From: Paraglaciecola arctica BSs20135
GTDB lineage: Bacteria; Pseudomonadota; Gammaproteobacteria; Enterobacterales; Alteromonadaceae
Direction: 5' to 3'
NCBI RefSeq assembly: GCF_000314995.1
Contig: NZ_BAEO01000019.1
Coordinates: 1 to 60,276, forward strand
Length of the DNA: 60,276 bases
Positions within the stretch are counted from its first letter, which is position 1. Every line of letters starts with the position of its first letter. The notes beneath the pieces were generated by a model, which had not been told where the DNA came from, did not search any database, and worked only from the letters and a program-made list of their open reading frames with translations. Of the stretch, positions 26,329 through 36,623 are shown one piece after another. The position numbers and the translations under genes are program-made.

Positions 26329-29277
26329 ATGAGACTACTTACCTTCTTAGTCATATATTTATTTGGCGTGACTCAGGTACTTGCTGCTGAACAATGCAGC
26401 GCCATATTTCCGGATGGCGCATCCACACACAGTGCCGGTGGCACTATATCTTTTGGGTCCAATGCCCAATTATTTGGTAGTGATGACAATCGACTCGCCA
26501 CCACTGCGATTAGCAAAAATGCTGGTTCCACCATCAGTACCTGTAACACGGCTGACTGCGTAGCAACAGGATCACCTTCAGTTGAGGCATCAGGCGTTAC
26601 TTTTCAAACATCGGCTAGCACAATAGATGTCACTGTAGGCTTCAATAAATCAGTAGTCATAGGAAGTGGAAGTAATCCCGGCAATGAATTTGACGAAATT
26701 AACCCAGGTGGCTCTTCACAAGCTAGCATTACCTTCTCAGATACGCGAAGTGAGTATTTCGTAGATAGATTAGTTTTGGGGTCTGAAAACACCTTGTACC
26801 TACAATCTGGTGCCACATATTGGTTTAATCAGCTTACTCTAAGCAGCCAGGCAGATATCATAGTATTGGGCTCTGGAACTGCAATTATTTATGTCAACCA
26901 AAGTCTAACAATCACCTCTCCTGGCCTGATTAATTCACCATCGATTAATAATAGTGGTGATGCTAGTAAATTGGTTCTCTATGCATTTTCTGACGTAACC
27001 TTAAATAGTAACAGCACTTTTACTGGTAGCTTATATGCGCAAGGTGACCTAACTCTTATCTCGTCTAGTTACCTATTTGGTGCGGTTAGCGCCGCTAATA
27101 TAGATTTAAATAGTCAATCAACCATCACCTATCAGAGCGCCGAAGTGGCAGATACTGATTTTGGTACCTTGTGCAGTACGAAACTAATCGATCACTTTGA
27201 AATACAGCACAACGGTCAAGGCTTTACCTGCGAGGCCAAGCCTATAACACTCAAGGCCTGTGTAGATGAAAGTTGTGACACCCTATATGACAAAGAAACC
27301 ACGATAATAATGTCTCCTACTGACTGGGAAGGGGGCAATACTCTTGTATTTACCGGAGAAATCACCGCTAACTTAAATGTGACAGATGCGGGTACCATTA
27401 CATTAGCAAAAATCGCTGCCAATCCAGAAGCCGATTTACGCTGTTTTAATGGGAGTACTGAAACCTGTGCAATGGACTTTGTAAATGATGGATTTGAGTT
27501 TTTTGGCATTACGACTTCCATCAAAAAATTAGGAGATCAAGAAGCCGAAACCAACTTTAACAATGTTAATATTCGCGCGGTTAGAGACGAAGCTGGTGTC
27601 TGTAAAGCATTACTAGAGGGGCCACAAGATATTAAGTTCACCTATAATTGCGAAGAACCCAGTAGCTGCTTAACCTCATTGGGAGATATCCCAATAAACA
27701 CCACCCCTAGTGGCGATCAAAGCGGCATCCTAAGCGTCTTGTTTGCAGAGGATGGCACAGCTCCTATGTCTTTTCTTAATTATGCGGATGCTGGTCGGCT
27801 TGCTTTAACAGTAGAGGCTGACATAGAAGGTGTCACTATCACCTCAGGTACGGCAACAGTCGATGTGTACCCAACTTATCTAAAACTCGATGTTAGCCCC
27901 ATCAGCCTGTTAGACAACAGCTCTAACTTCAAAGCAGGCGAACCTTTCAGTTTTATTGTTGGTGCTTATGGCGCACTTAATACCAAATTACGCAATTATG
28001 AAGCGGGCACCACTAAGCTAAAAGTTGAACGCGTAACGCCAAATTCCATTAGTGCAAACGAAGGAAACTTTAAATATGGGGATGCTAACACTAGTAAAAT
28101 ATCCACTAATTTAGCGCCAGTATTCACCGCTACTTCACCCTCACCACTGCTATTTAATGACGGAGAATACCGTACTGAAAAAGCTTACTACGATGAAGTG
28201 GGTAGCATAAAAATAGACATTCAAGACTCTGATTACTTCGGCAACGTCATTTCCTCTAAAAACACCTTAACCCTAGGTGATTTTATTCCAGCGTATTATA
28301 CAGTGACAAAAGCTCTGCCTGAATTACAAAATACCTGTGATGATACTTTTAGTTATATTGGAGAAACCATAGGTTTCGTGACAGGTTCACAACCCTTATT
28401 ATTCTATACTGGCAAAAATGCCCAGAATGCCGTTACTAATAACTATGGCATAACACCTGGGACCTTTAGTATCAGTCAGTTAGATGTGAATAATGGAATA
28501 TCCTTATTTGATAGTTCCAGTTATTCTGCAACAGACAGTGCTAATGAAGTTTCAAAAGGAAGTATCCCTTTGATCACAACTGGAATTGCAGACTACGATG
28601 GTATAATTGAAGTGCAAATTCCGGATACTCGTTTTAAATACAACAAGGTTCGTTCTGACAATACTACCTTTGATATCCCGTCACCTTTCGCGGCTTCCAT
28701 CGACATGGAATTTTCCAGTACTTTGTTAACCGATGAAAATGGCGTGTGTTATCAGTCAGATTATGAAAACAGCACTTGTTTACCGTTTACTATTGCCAAT
28801 ATTACGGGTGCCAATATGCGTTATGGACGCTTGGTAATGGATAGTACTTATGGACCAGAAACTGAATCACTAACAGTGCCTTTTAGAGCTGAGTATTTTG
28901 ACGGTGAACTATGGTTAGTCAACACCGAAGATAATTGTACCAATATTGATTTTACGAAGGCAGGAGATGAAATTCAACTGACTAACAATAGCTTGGCGGC
29001 ATTGGTTGGCAATGTGAGCAGCGCAGGTGACTTATTGATGGGAGTGCCAGTAGGTAAACAATTTAAACTCGAAGCGCCTGGAGCAGGAATAACAGGTGAG
29101 CTTAAAATATGGTTAAACCCTAATGATGTAGATGTCACTTGGCCAGCTTATTTAAATTATGATTGGGACGGGGACGGCTTCATTAATAATACCAATGACT
29201 TCCCGGAAGCAACCGTCTCTTTTGGCTTATTTCGAGGCAACGATAGGATCATTCATTGGCGAGAAGTGTTCAATTAA
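26329..29277 (+). CDS. mshQ: MSHA pilus-associated protein MshQ
   Basis: A 982-residue exported protein with a signal peptide ending VLA before AEQCS. Residues about 30-285 are Ser/Thr/Asn-rich with short repeating beta strands (LYLQSGATYWFNQLTLSSQADIIVLGSG; LNSNSTFTGSLYAQGDLTLISSSYLFG), suggesting a beta-solenoid. The remainder has Cys-rich and Ig-like segments and ends with YDWDGDGFINNTNDF, a calcium-loop-like DxDxDG motif, and the IIHWREVFN-type tail seen in MshQ proteins (DUF6701 region). GGAGG lies 10 bases before the ATG. It is the last canonical gene of the locus and probably surface-exposed; its exact role is not established. Confidence 0.83.
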   Translation: MRLLTFLVIYLFGVTQVLAAEQCSAIFPDGASTHSAGGTISFGSNAQLFGSDDNRLATTAISKNAGSTISTCNTADCVATGSPSVEASGVTFQTSASTIDVTVGFNKSVVIGSGSNPGNEFDEINPGGSSQASITFSDTRSEYFVDRLVLGSENTLYLQSGATYWFNQLTLSSQADIIVLGSGTAIIYVNQSLTITSPGLINSPSINNSGDASKLVLYAFSDVTLNSNSTFTGSLYAQGDLTLISSSYLFGAVSAANIDLNSQSTITYQSAEVADTDFGTLCSTKLIDHFEIQHNGQGFTCEAKPITLKACVDESCDTLYDKETTIIMSPTDWEGGNTLVFTGEITANLNVTDAGTITLAKIAANPEADLRCFNGSTETCAMDFVNDGFEFFGITTSIKKLGDQEAETNFNNVNIRAVRDEAGVCKALLEGPQDIKFTYNCEEPSSCLTSLGDIPINTTPSGDQSGILSVLFAEDGTAPMSFLNYADAGRLALTVEADIEGVTITSGTATVDVYPTYLKLDVSPISLLDNSSNFKAGEPFSFIVGAYGALNTKLRNYEAGTTKLKVERVTPNSISANEGNFKYGDANTSKISTNLAPVFTATSPSPLLFNDGEYRTEKAYYDEVGSIKIDIQDSDYFGNVISSKNTLTLGDFIPAYYTVTKALPELQNTCDDTFSYIGETIGFVTGSQPLLFYTGKNAQNAVTNNYGITPGTFSISQLDVNNGISLFDSSSYSATDSANEVSKGSIPLITTGIADYDGIIEVQIPDTRFKYNKVRSDNTTFDIPSPFAASIDMEFSSTLLTDENGVCYQSDYENSTCLPFTIANITGANMRYGRLVMDSTYGPETESLTVPFRAEYFDGELWLVNTEDNCTNIDFTKAGDEIQLTNNSLAALVGNVSSAGDLLMGVPVGKQFKLEAPGAGITGELKIWLNPNDVDVTWPAYLNYDWDGDGFINNTNDFPEATVSFGLFRGNDRIIHWREVFN

Positions 29278-29454
29278 CCCTAATTTACCGTGAGTAAAGC
29301 TAATAAAATAGCGTTTGCCTACGTAACAAGCTTGCGCTTTTTGTTGTAACTCAATAGCATAGGCAAAGCAAAGTTGTGATCTGGTACTGTTACGCCCGAT
29401 TTGTGCCATGACAATAAAATAGTTGCCTTCGAGCAACCAGTTTGGAACCGAATA

Positions 29455-31329
29455 ATGAACCGTATAGCTCAATTTACTCTTATCATTGCCCTTGCGTTTA
29501 GCCAAAATATTTTGGCCGCCGATCTATCGGTTGCAGATGTTGAAAACAAGATATCTGTAAAACAATCCGAGTACGACAACTACAACAGCTCACTTGAAGC
29601 TCAAATTGCCAATGCCGCCAGCTTAGAGAGGGAGCTTGGTGAACTTCGCCAAAACGCTACGCTCGCTGATGCAGATAGACAGTCTGCGTTAATAGAAATG
29701 AATTTAAAATACGAACAAGTAATAGATGATCCTGAGTTAGATATCTCCCCAGTTATAGCGGCTTACGCTAGAGCTGTGAGAACCCATAAAGCGGTTAAAG
29801 ATGCCATCACCGATAAATACAACCAGTGGCAAGGTGAGTTGCAAGATGTTGAACAAATGCAGATTTCTAAGCACAGCCTACTTAATACTATCGAAGGTTT
29901 AAAAGAGCAGCTAAACAGCGCTCGAATCGATCGTTTATACCAAGAGTTTAATCGCCAAGAAGCGATTGTAGTCAGCCATAACATAGCCTGTGACAAGGAC
30001 GAAACGCTGGCCAAATGTATCACCCGCGGTAAATCCCTAGCCAAACAAAAAGCTTCAAAACGTTTCTTAGACAGTGTTTATGAGGGCTTGAGTGAATCAG
30101 TTGAGGCCGAAAAAAGACGACAATTGTCAGATGCGTCAGTGCAAGTATTACGCAGCGAAGTGGCTGATAGTAACTTTAGTGGCCAGGGTAACTTTAACGT
30201 CAAAATGAACTTAGAGCTGCAAGGTAATTTAAAACGCTCTGAGGGCTGTGAGTTATTAGGATTAGATAGACGTTACTGCGTGAATTTTAAAGCCAACGAA
30301 AATAGTCAAGTAACAACAAGTGTTAAAGTATCACCCATGGCTACTGATGAGTCGGTCATGTACGAATTAACAGTCCGCTCCAACGTCTTTGATGATGAAG
30401 TTTTCATCGATGGTGTGAGCTACGGCTCAACTAAACTACAGGTAATGTTGCCATCAGGTGAACATGATTTAGAAGTGGTAAAACGTGGTTTTGAGCCAAG
30501 CCGTCAAAAAGTTATTTTATCTGAGTCGAAAACCTTAAAAGTTGAATTAGACCGTTCTCAATACACTTTTAGTAAAGGTGAACGCATTCAGGATATTTTA
30601 GCCGGAGACATTCCAGGACCAGATCTTATAGTGATACCTGCAGGTAGTTTCAGAATGGGTGATATTACAGGTGTAGGCCTAGACAACGAGCGCCCTGTAC
30701 AAACACAAGATTTAAAACATTCTTTTGGTATCAGCGAAACAGAGATTAGCGTCAAGGCGTTTGAAATTTTTGTCAATGCAACCAGTTACGTCACAGAAGC
30801 AGAAAAACTAAAAGGTTGTGCCGCATACGAAGACGGTAAAGCAGTATGGAAAGATGACCGCAATTGGCGCGCCCCTGGATTTGCACAAAACGAGAACAAC
30901 CCGGTTGTATGTGTCAGTATGCACGACGCCAAAGCTTATGTAGATTGGATATCACAAGCCAGTAATCAAGCCTATAAATTACCCAGTGAAGCTCGTTGGG
31001 AATATGCCGCCAGAGCGGGTAAAGAAACCGATTATTGGTGGGGTGACGGGATTAGTACCGACAACGCAAACTGCGGATGGTGTGGTAGCCAATGGTCAAA
31101 TGTAAGTACGGCGCCTGTTGCTTCGTTTGAGCGTAATGATTTTGGGCTATTCGATACTGTTGGTAACGTCTGGGAGTGGACAACCAGCAAACAAGCAGAA
31201 AGTAACTCGGTTGTTCGCGGCGGTGCTTGGAACTTTGCACCTAGTTTGGCACGAGTATCCACTCGCATGGAACTAGATAGCAGTTTCCGTTCCAACTATA
31301 TTGGTTTTAGAGTAGTACGCGAACAGTAA
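29455..31329 (+). CDS. Coiled-coil, PEGA and SUMF1-like domain protein linked to the MSHA locus
   Basis: A 624-residue exported protein. ATG 29455 gives a clean signal peptide (MNRIAQFTLIIALAFS...LAA); the frame is open further upstream but those residues are not signal-like. Residues about 25-220 are a long coiled coil. Residues about 310-375 form a PEGA-like domain (DDEVFIDGVSYGSTKLQVML). Residues about 400-624 form the formylglycine-generating-enzyme/SUMF1 fold (IPAGSFRMGD, NPVVCVSMHDA, KLPSEARWEYAAR, TVGNVWEWT, VVRGGAWN, IGFRVV). The Cys pair needed for catalysis in true formylglycine-generating enzymes is absent from the C-terminal segment, which reads NFAPSLARVSTRMELDSS. It is probably a structural or binding module. 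It follows mshQ by 177 bp. Confidence 0.8.
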   Translation: MNRIAQFTLIIALAFSQNILAADLSVADVENKISVKQSEYDNYNSSLEAQIANAASLERELGELRQNATLADADRQSALIEMNLKYEQVIDDPELDISPVIAAYARAVRTHKAVKDAITDKYNQWQGELQDVEQMQISKHSLLNTIEGLKEQLNSARIDRLYQEFNRQEAIVVSHNIACDKDETLAKCITRGKSLAKQKASKRFLDSVYEGLSESVEAEKRRQLSDASVQVLRSEVADSNFSGQGNFNVKMNLELQGNLKRSEGCELLGLDRRYCVNFKANENSQVTTSVKVSPMATDESVMYELTVRSNVFDDEVFIDGVSYGSTKLQVMLPSGEHDLEVVKRGFEPSRQKVILSESKTLKVELDRSQYTFSKGERIQDILAGDIPGPDLIVIPAGSFRMGDITGVGLDNERPVQTQDLKHSFGISETEISVKAFEIFVNATSYVTEAEKLKGCAAYEDGKAVWKDDRNWRAPGFAQNENNPVVCVSMHDAKAYVDWISQASNQAYKLPSEARWEYAARAGKETDYWWGDGISTDNANCGWCGSQWSNVSTAPVASFERNDFGLFDTVGNVWEWTTSKQAESNSVVRGGAWNFAPSLARVSTRMELDSSFRSNYIGFRVVREQ

Positions 31330-31355
31330 TACCAATAACACTATATCTAATAATG

Positions 31356-31389
31356 GCGAGTCAGGATCCGGCTATATGTTCAGACTCGC
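31356..31389. terminator. Weak hairpin between convergent SUMF1-like and H-NOX genes
   Basis: GCGAGTC and GACTCGC pair over 7 bp with a 20-base loop between two convergent stops. There is no strong T tract on either side, so the call is weak. Confidence 0.3.
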
Positions 31390-31419
31390 TACTAACAAAA
31401 CTAAAAACTGCTTAATAAC

Positions 31420-31962
31420 TCAAAACAATTTTATAGTAATTTCTATCGCTTCTTCCCCTTGATACTTCCCCTCAGTTTTACACACTTCCCCGGTCACTTT
31501 AAAATGTGCTAAACAGCCCATAATCAGGCCCACAGCTAAGTCTTCAAAATGACGAGATGATAAATAATACATAGTTAATTCAGTGGCTGATTTTTGCTGG
31601 TGATAGAAACGTGGTAGCTCAGCGTCGGGGTAGAGTTTTCTCACCTCAACATGGATGTAATTATCAATATTCTTTAAGAATTCAAATGGTTCGCTGACAT
31701 CCGCAAAAAAGGCTGGGTAGCGCTCAGAAAATCGAGCAAATAAGTGTTTACCAAAGATCTCCAACAAGGTAGCAACCGGAATATCAACAATCTGACTGAG
31801 GTTGGCTGTCATTGTTACAATTTCTTCATGGCTATAAGTGCCTACTGCAGTATAAGCACCATTATTGGGTAATTCACTTTTTTCAATAATGTCCTCAAGA
31901 ATGTCCGCAGAAAAAACCTCTTCCACCATGTCCATAAATTCTGTAAACACCATGCCTTTCAT
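31420..31962 (-). CDS. hnoX: H-NOX haem-based gas sensor
   Basis: A 180-residue stand-alone H-NOX (haem nitric oxide/oxygen binding) protein. His104 in the segment IDNYIHVEVRKLYPDAELPRF aligns with the proximal haem ligand, and Y133-x-S135-x-R137 (YLSSR) is the YxSxR motif that holds the haem propionates. The opening MKGMVFTEFMDMVEEVF is family-typical. In characterised bacteria such proteins bind nitric oxide and change the activity of a partner kinase encoded beside them, as here. It overlaps the response regulator gene by four bases (last gene of the operon). Confidence 0.95.
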   Translation of the reverse strand: MKGMVFTEFMDMVEEVFSADILEDIIEKSELPNNGAYTAVGTYSHEEIVTMTANLSQIVDIPVATLLEIFGKHLFARFSERYPAFFADVSEPFEFLKNIDNYIHVEVRKLYPDAELPRFYHQQKSATELTMYYLSSRHFEDLAVGLIMGCLAHFKVTGEVCKTEGKYQGEEAIEITIKLF

Positions 31963-32363
31963 ACGTTATGGAACTTCTTAAGATAGTTTTGTAAAGTGTC
32001 TAAAATACGCCCAGAATTAAAAGGTTTAACAATAAAACCATTTGCTCCAGATTTTATTGCCGCTGTGACATTTTCTGCTGAACTTTCACCTGAAACCATT
32101 ACCACTTTCATATCTGGATAGGATCCGCGAATTTGCTTTAATACTTCAAGGCCACTGGTGTGAGGTAATTCGATGTCTAAATACACCAAATTAACGTTGT
32201 TTAACTTAATTTGTTGGGGTATTGATTTGCCAGTTGAAGAATGAAAAAAATTGGCATCGATCTCCACTTTGTGTTCACGAATGCAAGTTAACAGAGCGGC
32301 GCGTAATAGCTCTCTACTGTATTCAACATCATCTACTAATAATATGTTAATCGTTATACTCAT
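31959..32363 (-). CDS. Single-domain response regulator (CheY-like)
   Basis: A 134-residue receiver domain with no output domain. The acidic pocket is LLVDDVEYSR, the phosphoacceptor Asp lies in LVYLDIELPHTSG, the switch Ser in VMVSGESS and the Lys in FIVKPFNSG. It sits between the hybrid kinase and H-NOX genes and overlaps both, so it is the probable phosphorelay endpoint, acting by protein-protein contact. In related H-NOX systems the outputs include cyclic-di-GMP enzymes encoded elsewhere; no such output is attached here. Confidence 0.9.
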   Translation of the reverse strand: MSITINILLVDDVEYSRELLRAALLTCIREHKVEIDANFFHSSTGKSIPQQIKLNNVNLVYLDIELPHTSGLEVLKQIRGSYPDMKVVMVSGESSAENVTAAIKSGANGFIVKPFNSGRILDTLQNYLKKFHNV

Positions 32364-33981
32364 TTAATACTTCCGCTACTTTTAGATTGAGATTAATACA
32401 AATTTGAACTGCCTCTACATACTGCTTTTTTCTTAGTAGTAGCAAAGATTGTGTAGCTAGTTTAGATAAATTTTCATAACCAAAACTCTCTGCAGACCCC
32501 TTGATAATATGCCCCGCATTAATCAAACCAGCATAGTTGAGGTTCTGTATACTTTCAGTTATTTCAATGTGTTGCTTAGTTAACTCCTCAAAAAATAGAG
32601 CCTTTATTTTAGGATCTTGAACGAACAAATTTGCACGTTGTGATTTATGACTCGCTGTATCGTCCTGGGTGGATAAATGTTGCTTAAGTACTTTGTACAA
32701 ATTTTCTAACTCTAGGGGTTTGCTCAGTGTTCCGGTAAAACCAATAGCCGCATATTCCCGTAAATCTGCGGGCATAACATTAGCAGTCAGTGCATAAATA
32801 GGTGTACTTACTCCAAGTTGCTGGAGTGATTTCAACGCCTCTTTACCATCCATGACTGGCATATAAATATCCATCAAGATTAAATCATAATCACCAGATA
32901 GTGCCTTTTGCAATCCTTCTAACCCATTCTTCGCCAAATCTATCTTGGCTCCTGTTTGTTGCAGATTAAATGTGATTAACTGTTGATTCACCTTGGTATC
33001 TTCTACCAATAGAATGTTGCCAACTAATGAAGGAATGATCACTGGTTGCAGAGCAGATATGTCTCTATTTTTAATAGAGTCGCATAAACCTTCACATCCT
33101 CGGCAAACAATAGTCACAGAAAATTTTGAGCCTATGCCTAAGGTAGACTGCAGCTCAACAACTCCACCCATTAACTCGACCAGACTTTTAGTAATAAATA
33201 AACCCAATCCTGTGCCACCCAAATGGCTGGTAATACTAGTATCAGCTTGGCGAAAATATTCAAATATCAAAGCTTGTTTATCAGCAACGATACCTTCACC
33301 AGTATCCACCACATCAATCTGTAAAGTACTAGTACTGGATGTGAATTTCACATGTACGCTGATACCGCCAGTTTTAGTAAACTTAATCGCGTTGTTTAAC
33401 AAGTTATGCAAAACCTGTTTGAGCCTAGTGGGGTCTGCCACTATCCATTCCGGTATGGCAGAATCCATTACCATGGTAAAATCTAGCCTCTTTTTTTTGC
33501 AATTAAAAAGATAAATTTGTTCTATGTCTTGTAACAGGTTGGGAAGATTGAAACGTAAAACTTCAAGTTGTAATTTTTGATTTTCAATCTTGCTAATATC
33601 TAATATTTCACCTAACAATGTCGATAAATGACGCCCACTTCCAATAATAGTATTCAGATATTTAGCACTTTCTTCGCGGCTAGTTTGGTGTTGCAACAAT
33701 ACTTCAGCAAAACCAATAATAGCGGTCAAAGGTGTCATTGTTGAATGGCTCATATTAGCCAAAAATTGCGATTTAGCTTGATTTGCCTCACGGGCTTCGG
33801 TTTTCGCTTTTTCAGCTTCACAAGTGCGCTCAAATACCTGTTTTTCTAAGTTCTCTTTGAGATCTTCTAGCTCTTGATTACGCTGAAATAATTCGAGGGA
33901 CTTTTGTTCTAAAACAATTTCTGCAGCTTGCCGTGCTTGTCGTTCTCTTAAATAACGTTTTTGTAGTCTTTCTTCATTCAT
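32347..33981 (-). CDS. Soluble hybrid histidine kinase (HisKA-HATPase-REC-Hpt) of the H-NOX operon
   Basis: A 544-residue cytoplasmic kinase with no membrane span or recognisable sensor domain. Residues 1-70 are a coiled coil; His79 in ANMSHSTMTPL is the expected phosphorylated His. Catalytic boxes follow: N (NNAIKF), G1 (DTGEGI) and G2 (GGTGLGLF). A receiver domain (LLVEDTKVNQQ, LILMDIYMPVMDG, TLSKPLE) and a C-terminal Hpt domain (AGHIIKGSAESFG) complete a phosphorelay. The residue after His79 is Ser rather than the usual Glu or Asp. The layout matches H-NOX-associated hybrid kinases (HahK type), in which H-NOX itself is the sensor. First gene of the three-gene operon. Confidence 0.92.
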   Translation of the reverse strand: MNEERLQKRYLRERQARQAAEIVLEQKSLELFQRNQELEDLKENLEKQVFERTCEAEKAKTEAREANQAKSQFLANMSHSTMTPLTAIIGFAEVLLQHQTSREESAKYLNTIIGSGRHLSTLLGEILDISKIENQKLQLEVLRFNLPNLLQDIEQIYLFNCKKKRLDFTMVMDSAIPEWIVADPTRLKQVLHNLLNNAIKFTKTGGISVHVKFTSSTSTLQIDVVDTGEGIVADKQALIFEYFRQADTSITSHLGGTGLGLFITKSLVELMGGVVELQSTLGIGSKFSVTIVCRGCEGLCDSIKNRDISALQPVIIPSLVGNILLVEDTKVNQQLITFNLQQTGAKIDLAKNGLEGLQKALSGDYDLILMDIYMPVMDGKEALKSLQQLGVSTPIYALTANVMPADLREYAAIGFTGTLSKPLELENLYKVLKQHLSTQDDTASHKSQRANLFVQDPKIKALFFEELTKQHIEITESIQNLNYAGLINAGHIIKGSAESFGYENLSKLATQSLLLLRKKQYVEAVQICINLNLKVAEVLNEYND

Positions 33982-34069
33982 CGCAGTACTTAGTATTTTT
34001 CACTTAAATTGCCAACTTACTATAGTCAATAACATGGTTTTGTAGTTACTTTTAACGGCTATTTCATAA

Positions 34070-35230
<1,161 letters not shown>

Positions 35231-35255
35231 TAGTCATTGATATTTCATAGTAAAC

Positions 35256-35277
35256 AAGGCGACATCATGTCGCCTTT
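35256..35277 (+). terminator. Hairpin between mreB and mreC
   Basis: AAGGCGACA and TGTCGCCTT form a perfect 9-bp stem with a three-base loop and only a short T run. It probably attenuates transcription so that mreC and mreD are made in lower amount than mreB. Confidence 0.55.
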
Positions 35278-35289
35278 AGGCTGGCAATA

Positions 35290-36150
35290 ATGAATTTAAT
35301 GTTTTCAAGTGGCCCCTCCCTACCTAATAGGTTAGCTCTGGCACTTTTGCTTTCCGTGTCTCTTATTGTTTTTGATCACAAATTTGATGGATTCGGCACC
35401 ACCAGAGTGTATCTCAATTCATTGGTCAGCCCACTGCAATACTTAGCCAACCTGCCCGGTCAATTACTCAACGCCAGCGCAAGTCGTTTTGTTTCTCATG
35501 AACGTTTGTTTAATGACAATGCAAAGTTGACCCATGATGCCATGCTGATGAATGCCCAACTGCAGCGTTTAACCTTTTTACGAGAAGAAAATGACCGATT
35601 ACGTAGCCTGTTAAATTCCCCAGTACAAGACAACACTCGTAAAGTTGTCGCCGAACTTATGGCAGTGGATAACAACCCTTATAGTCACCAGATAGTGATT
35701 AACAAAGGGGCTATTAATGGTGTTTTTGAGGGGCAACCTGTTTTAGATGATAAAGGCATTGTAGGGCAAATCATGCAAGTGAGTTCGACCAATAGCCGGG
35801 TGTTGCTTATCGCAGATGTAACCCATGCAATACCAGTTAGAGTTGCCCGCAATAACGTACGCCTAGTAGTGTCTGGTTCAGGAAGTTTGAATGAGTTAAT
35901 CATTCAGCATGTCGCCCATAGTAGCGACTTAAAAGTAGGAGATGTCTTATTGTCTTCCGGCTTAGGCAATGTTTATCCAGAGGGCTATCCTGTCGCCACT
36001 ATTACCAGCATTATTCGAGATGAAAGTAGACCCTTTGCTCAAGTTAGAGCAAAACCAATCGCTCAGCTTGATCGCTTAAAATACTTATTGTTGCTGTGGT
36101 CAGAACGCACACTTGAAGAAGCCCCCAAAACAGAGGTGACTGGCAAATGA
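35290..36150 (+). CDS. mreC: Rod-shape-determining protein MreC
   Basis: A 286-residue bitopic inner-membrane protein with one span at about residues 12-30, a coiled coil at about residues 65-105 (LTHDAMLMNAQLQRLTFLREENDRLRSLL) and the periplasmic double beta-barrel (ELMAVDNNPYSHQIVINKGAINGVFEGQPV). It bridges MreB and the wall enzymes. The stop overlaps mreD by four bases. Confidence 0.95.
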   Translation: MNLMFSSGPSLPNRLALALLLSVSLIVFDHKFDGFGTTRVYLNSLVSPLQYLANLPGQLLNASASRFVSHERLFNDNAKLTHDAMLMNAQLQRLTFLREENDRLRSLLNSPVQDNTRKVVAELMAVDNNPYSHQIVINKGAINGVFEGQPVLDDKGIVGQIMQVSSTNSRVLLIADVTHAIPVRVARNNVRLVVSGSGSLNELIIQHVAHSSDLKVGDVLLSSGLGNVYPEGYPVATITSIIRDESRPFAQVRAKPIAQLDRLKYLLLLWSERTLEEAPKTEVTGK

Positions 36151-36623
36151 GCATTCGCCATTATGCTATTGCTCTAAGTATTGTCATTGCCTTGGTATTA
36201 CAGATCATGCCTATGCCCGCCATAGCTGATTTGTACCGCCCAGATTGGGTGTTATTAGTATTGAGTTATTGGGCGCTTGCGCTACCCAACAAAGTCAATG
36301 TGGGTGTCGCGTTTATTACCGGTCTAATACTAGATATATTATTGGGCACCAGCATGGGAGTGCATAGTTTTGCTATGTGCTTATGTATCTATGTGTTGGC
36401 TACCAATTATAAACGCCTGCGTAATTATTCTGTTTGGCAACAATCCATAATTATTGGCGTTATTGCGGCCCTATACAATTCAGTGATTTTTTGGTTACAA
36501 CATTTAATCACTGATATTTATTTCTTATTTGATTATTTATGGCCCGTCGCCAGTTCAATGGTGATATGGCCTTGGTTATTCTGGTTACTGCGTAAAATTC
36601 GTCGCCAACTGCGCCTCCACTAA
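36147..36623 (+). CDS. mreD: Rod-shape-determining protein MreD
   Basis: A 158-residue hydrophobic inner-membrane protein with about five spans and the family segment RPDWVLLVLSYWALALPNKVNVGVAF, then GLILDILLGTSMGVHSF. It overlaps mreC by four bases and shares one base with maf. Confidence 0.94.
   Translation: MSIRHYAIALSIVIALVLQIMPMPAIADLYRPDWVLLVLSYWALALPNKVNVGVAFITGLILDILLGTSMGVHSFAMCLCIYVLATNYKRLRNYSVWQQSIIIGVIAALYNSVIFWLQHLITDIYFLFDYLWPVASSMVIWPWLFWLLRKIRRQLRLH

Noticed and set aside
30588-31329. Active formylglycine-generating enzyme (sulfatase maturation)
   Set aside because: The fold is present but the catalytic Cys residues are absent, and no sulfatase gene lies nearby.
32993-33514. 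A 173-codon plus-strand frame opposite the hybrid kinase
   Set aside because: It is a shadow of the kinase HATPase and receiver coding region without any domain.
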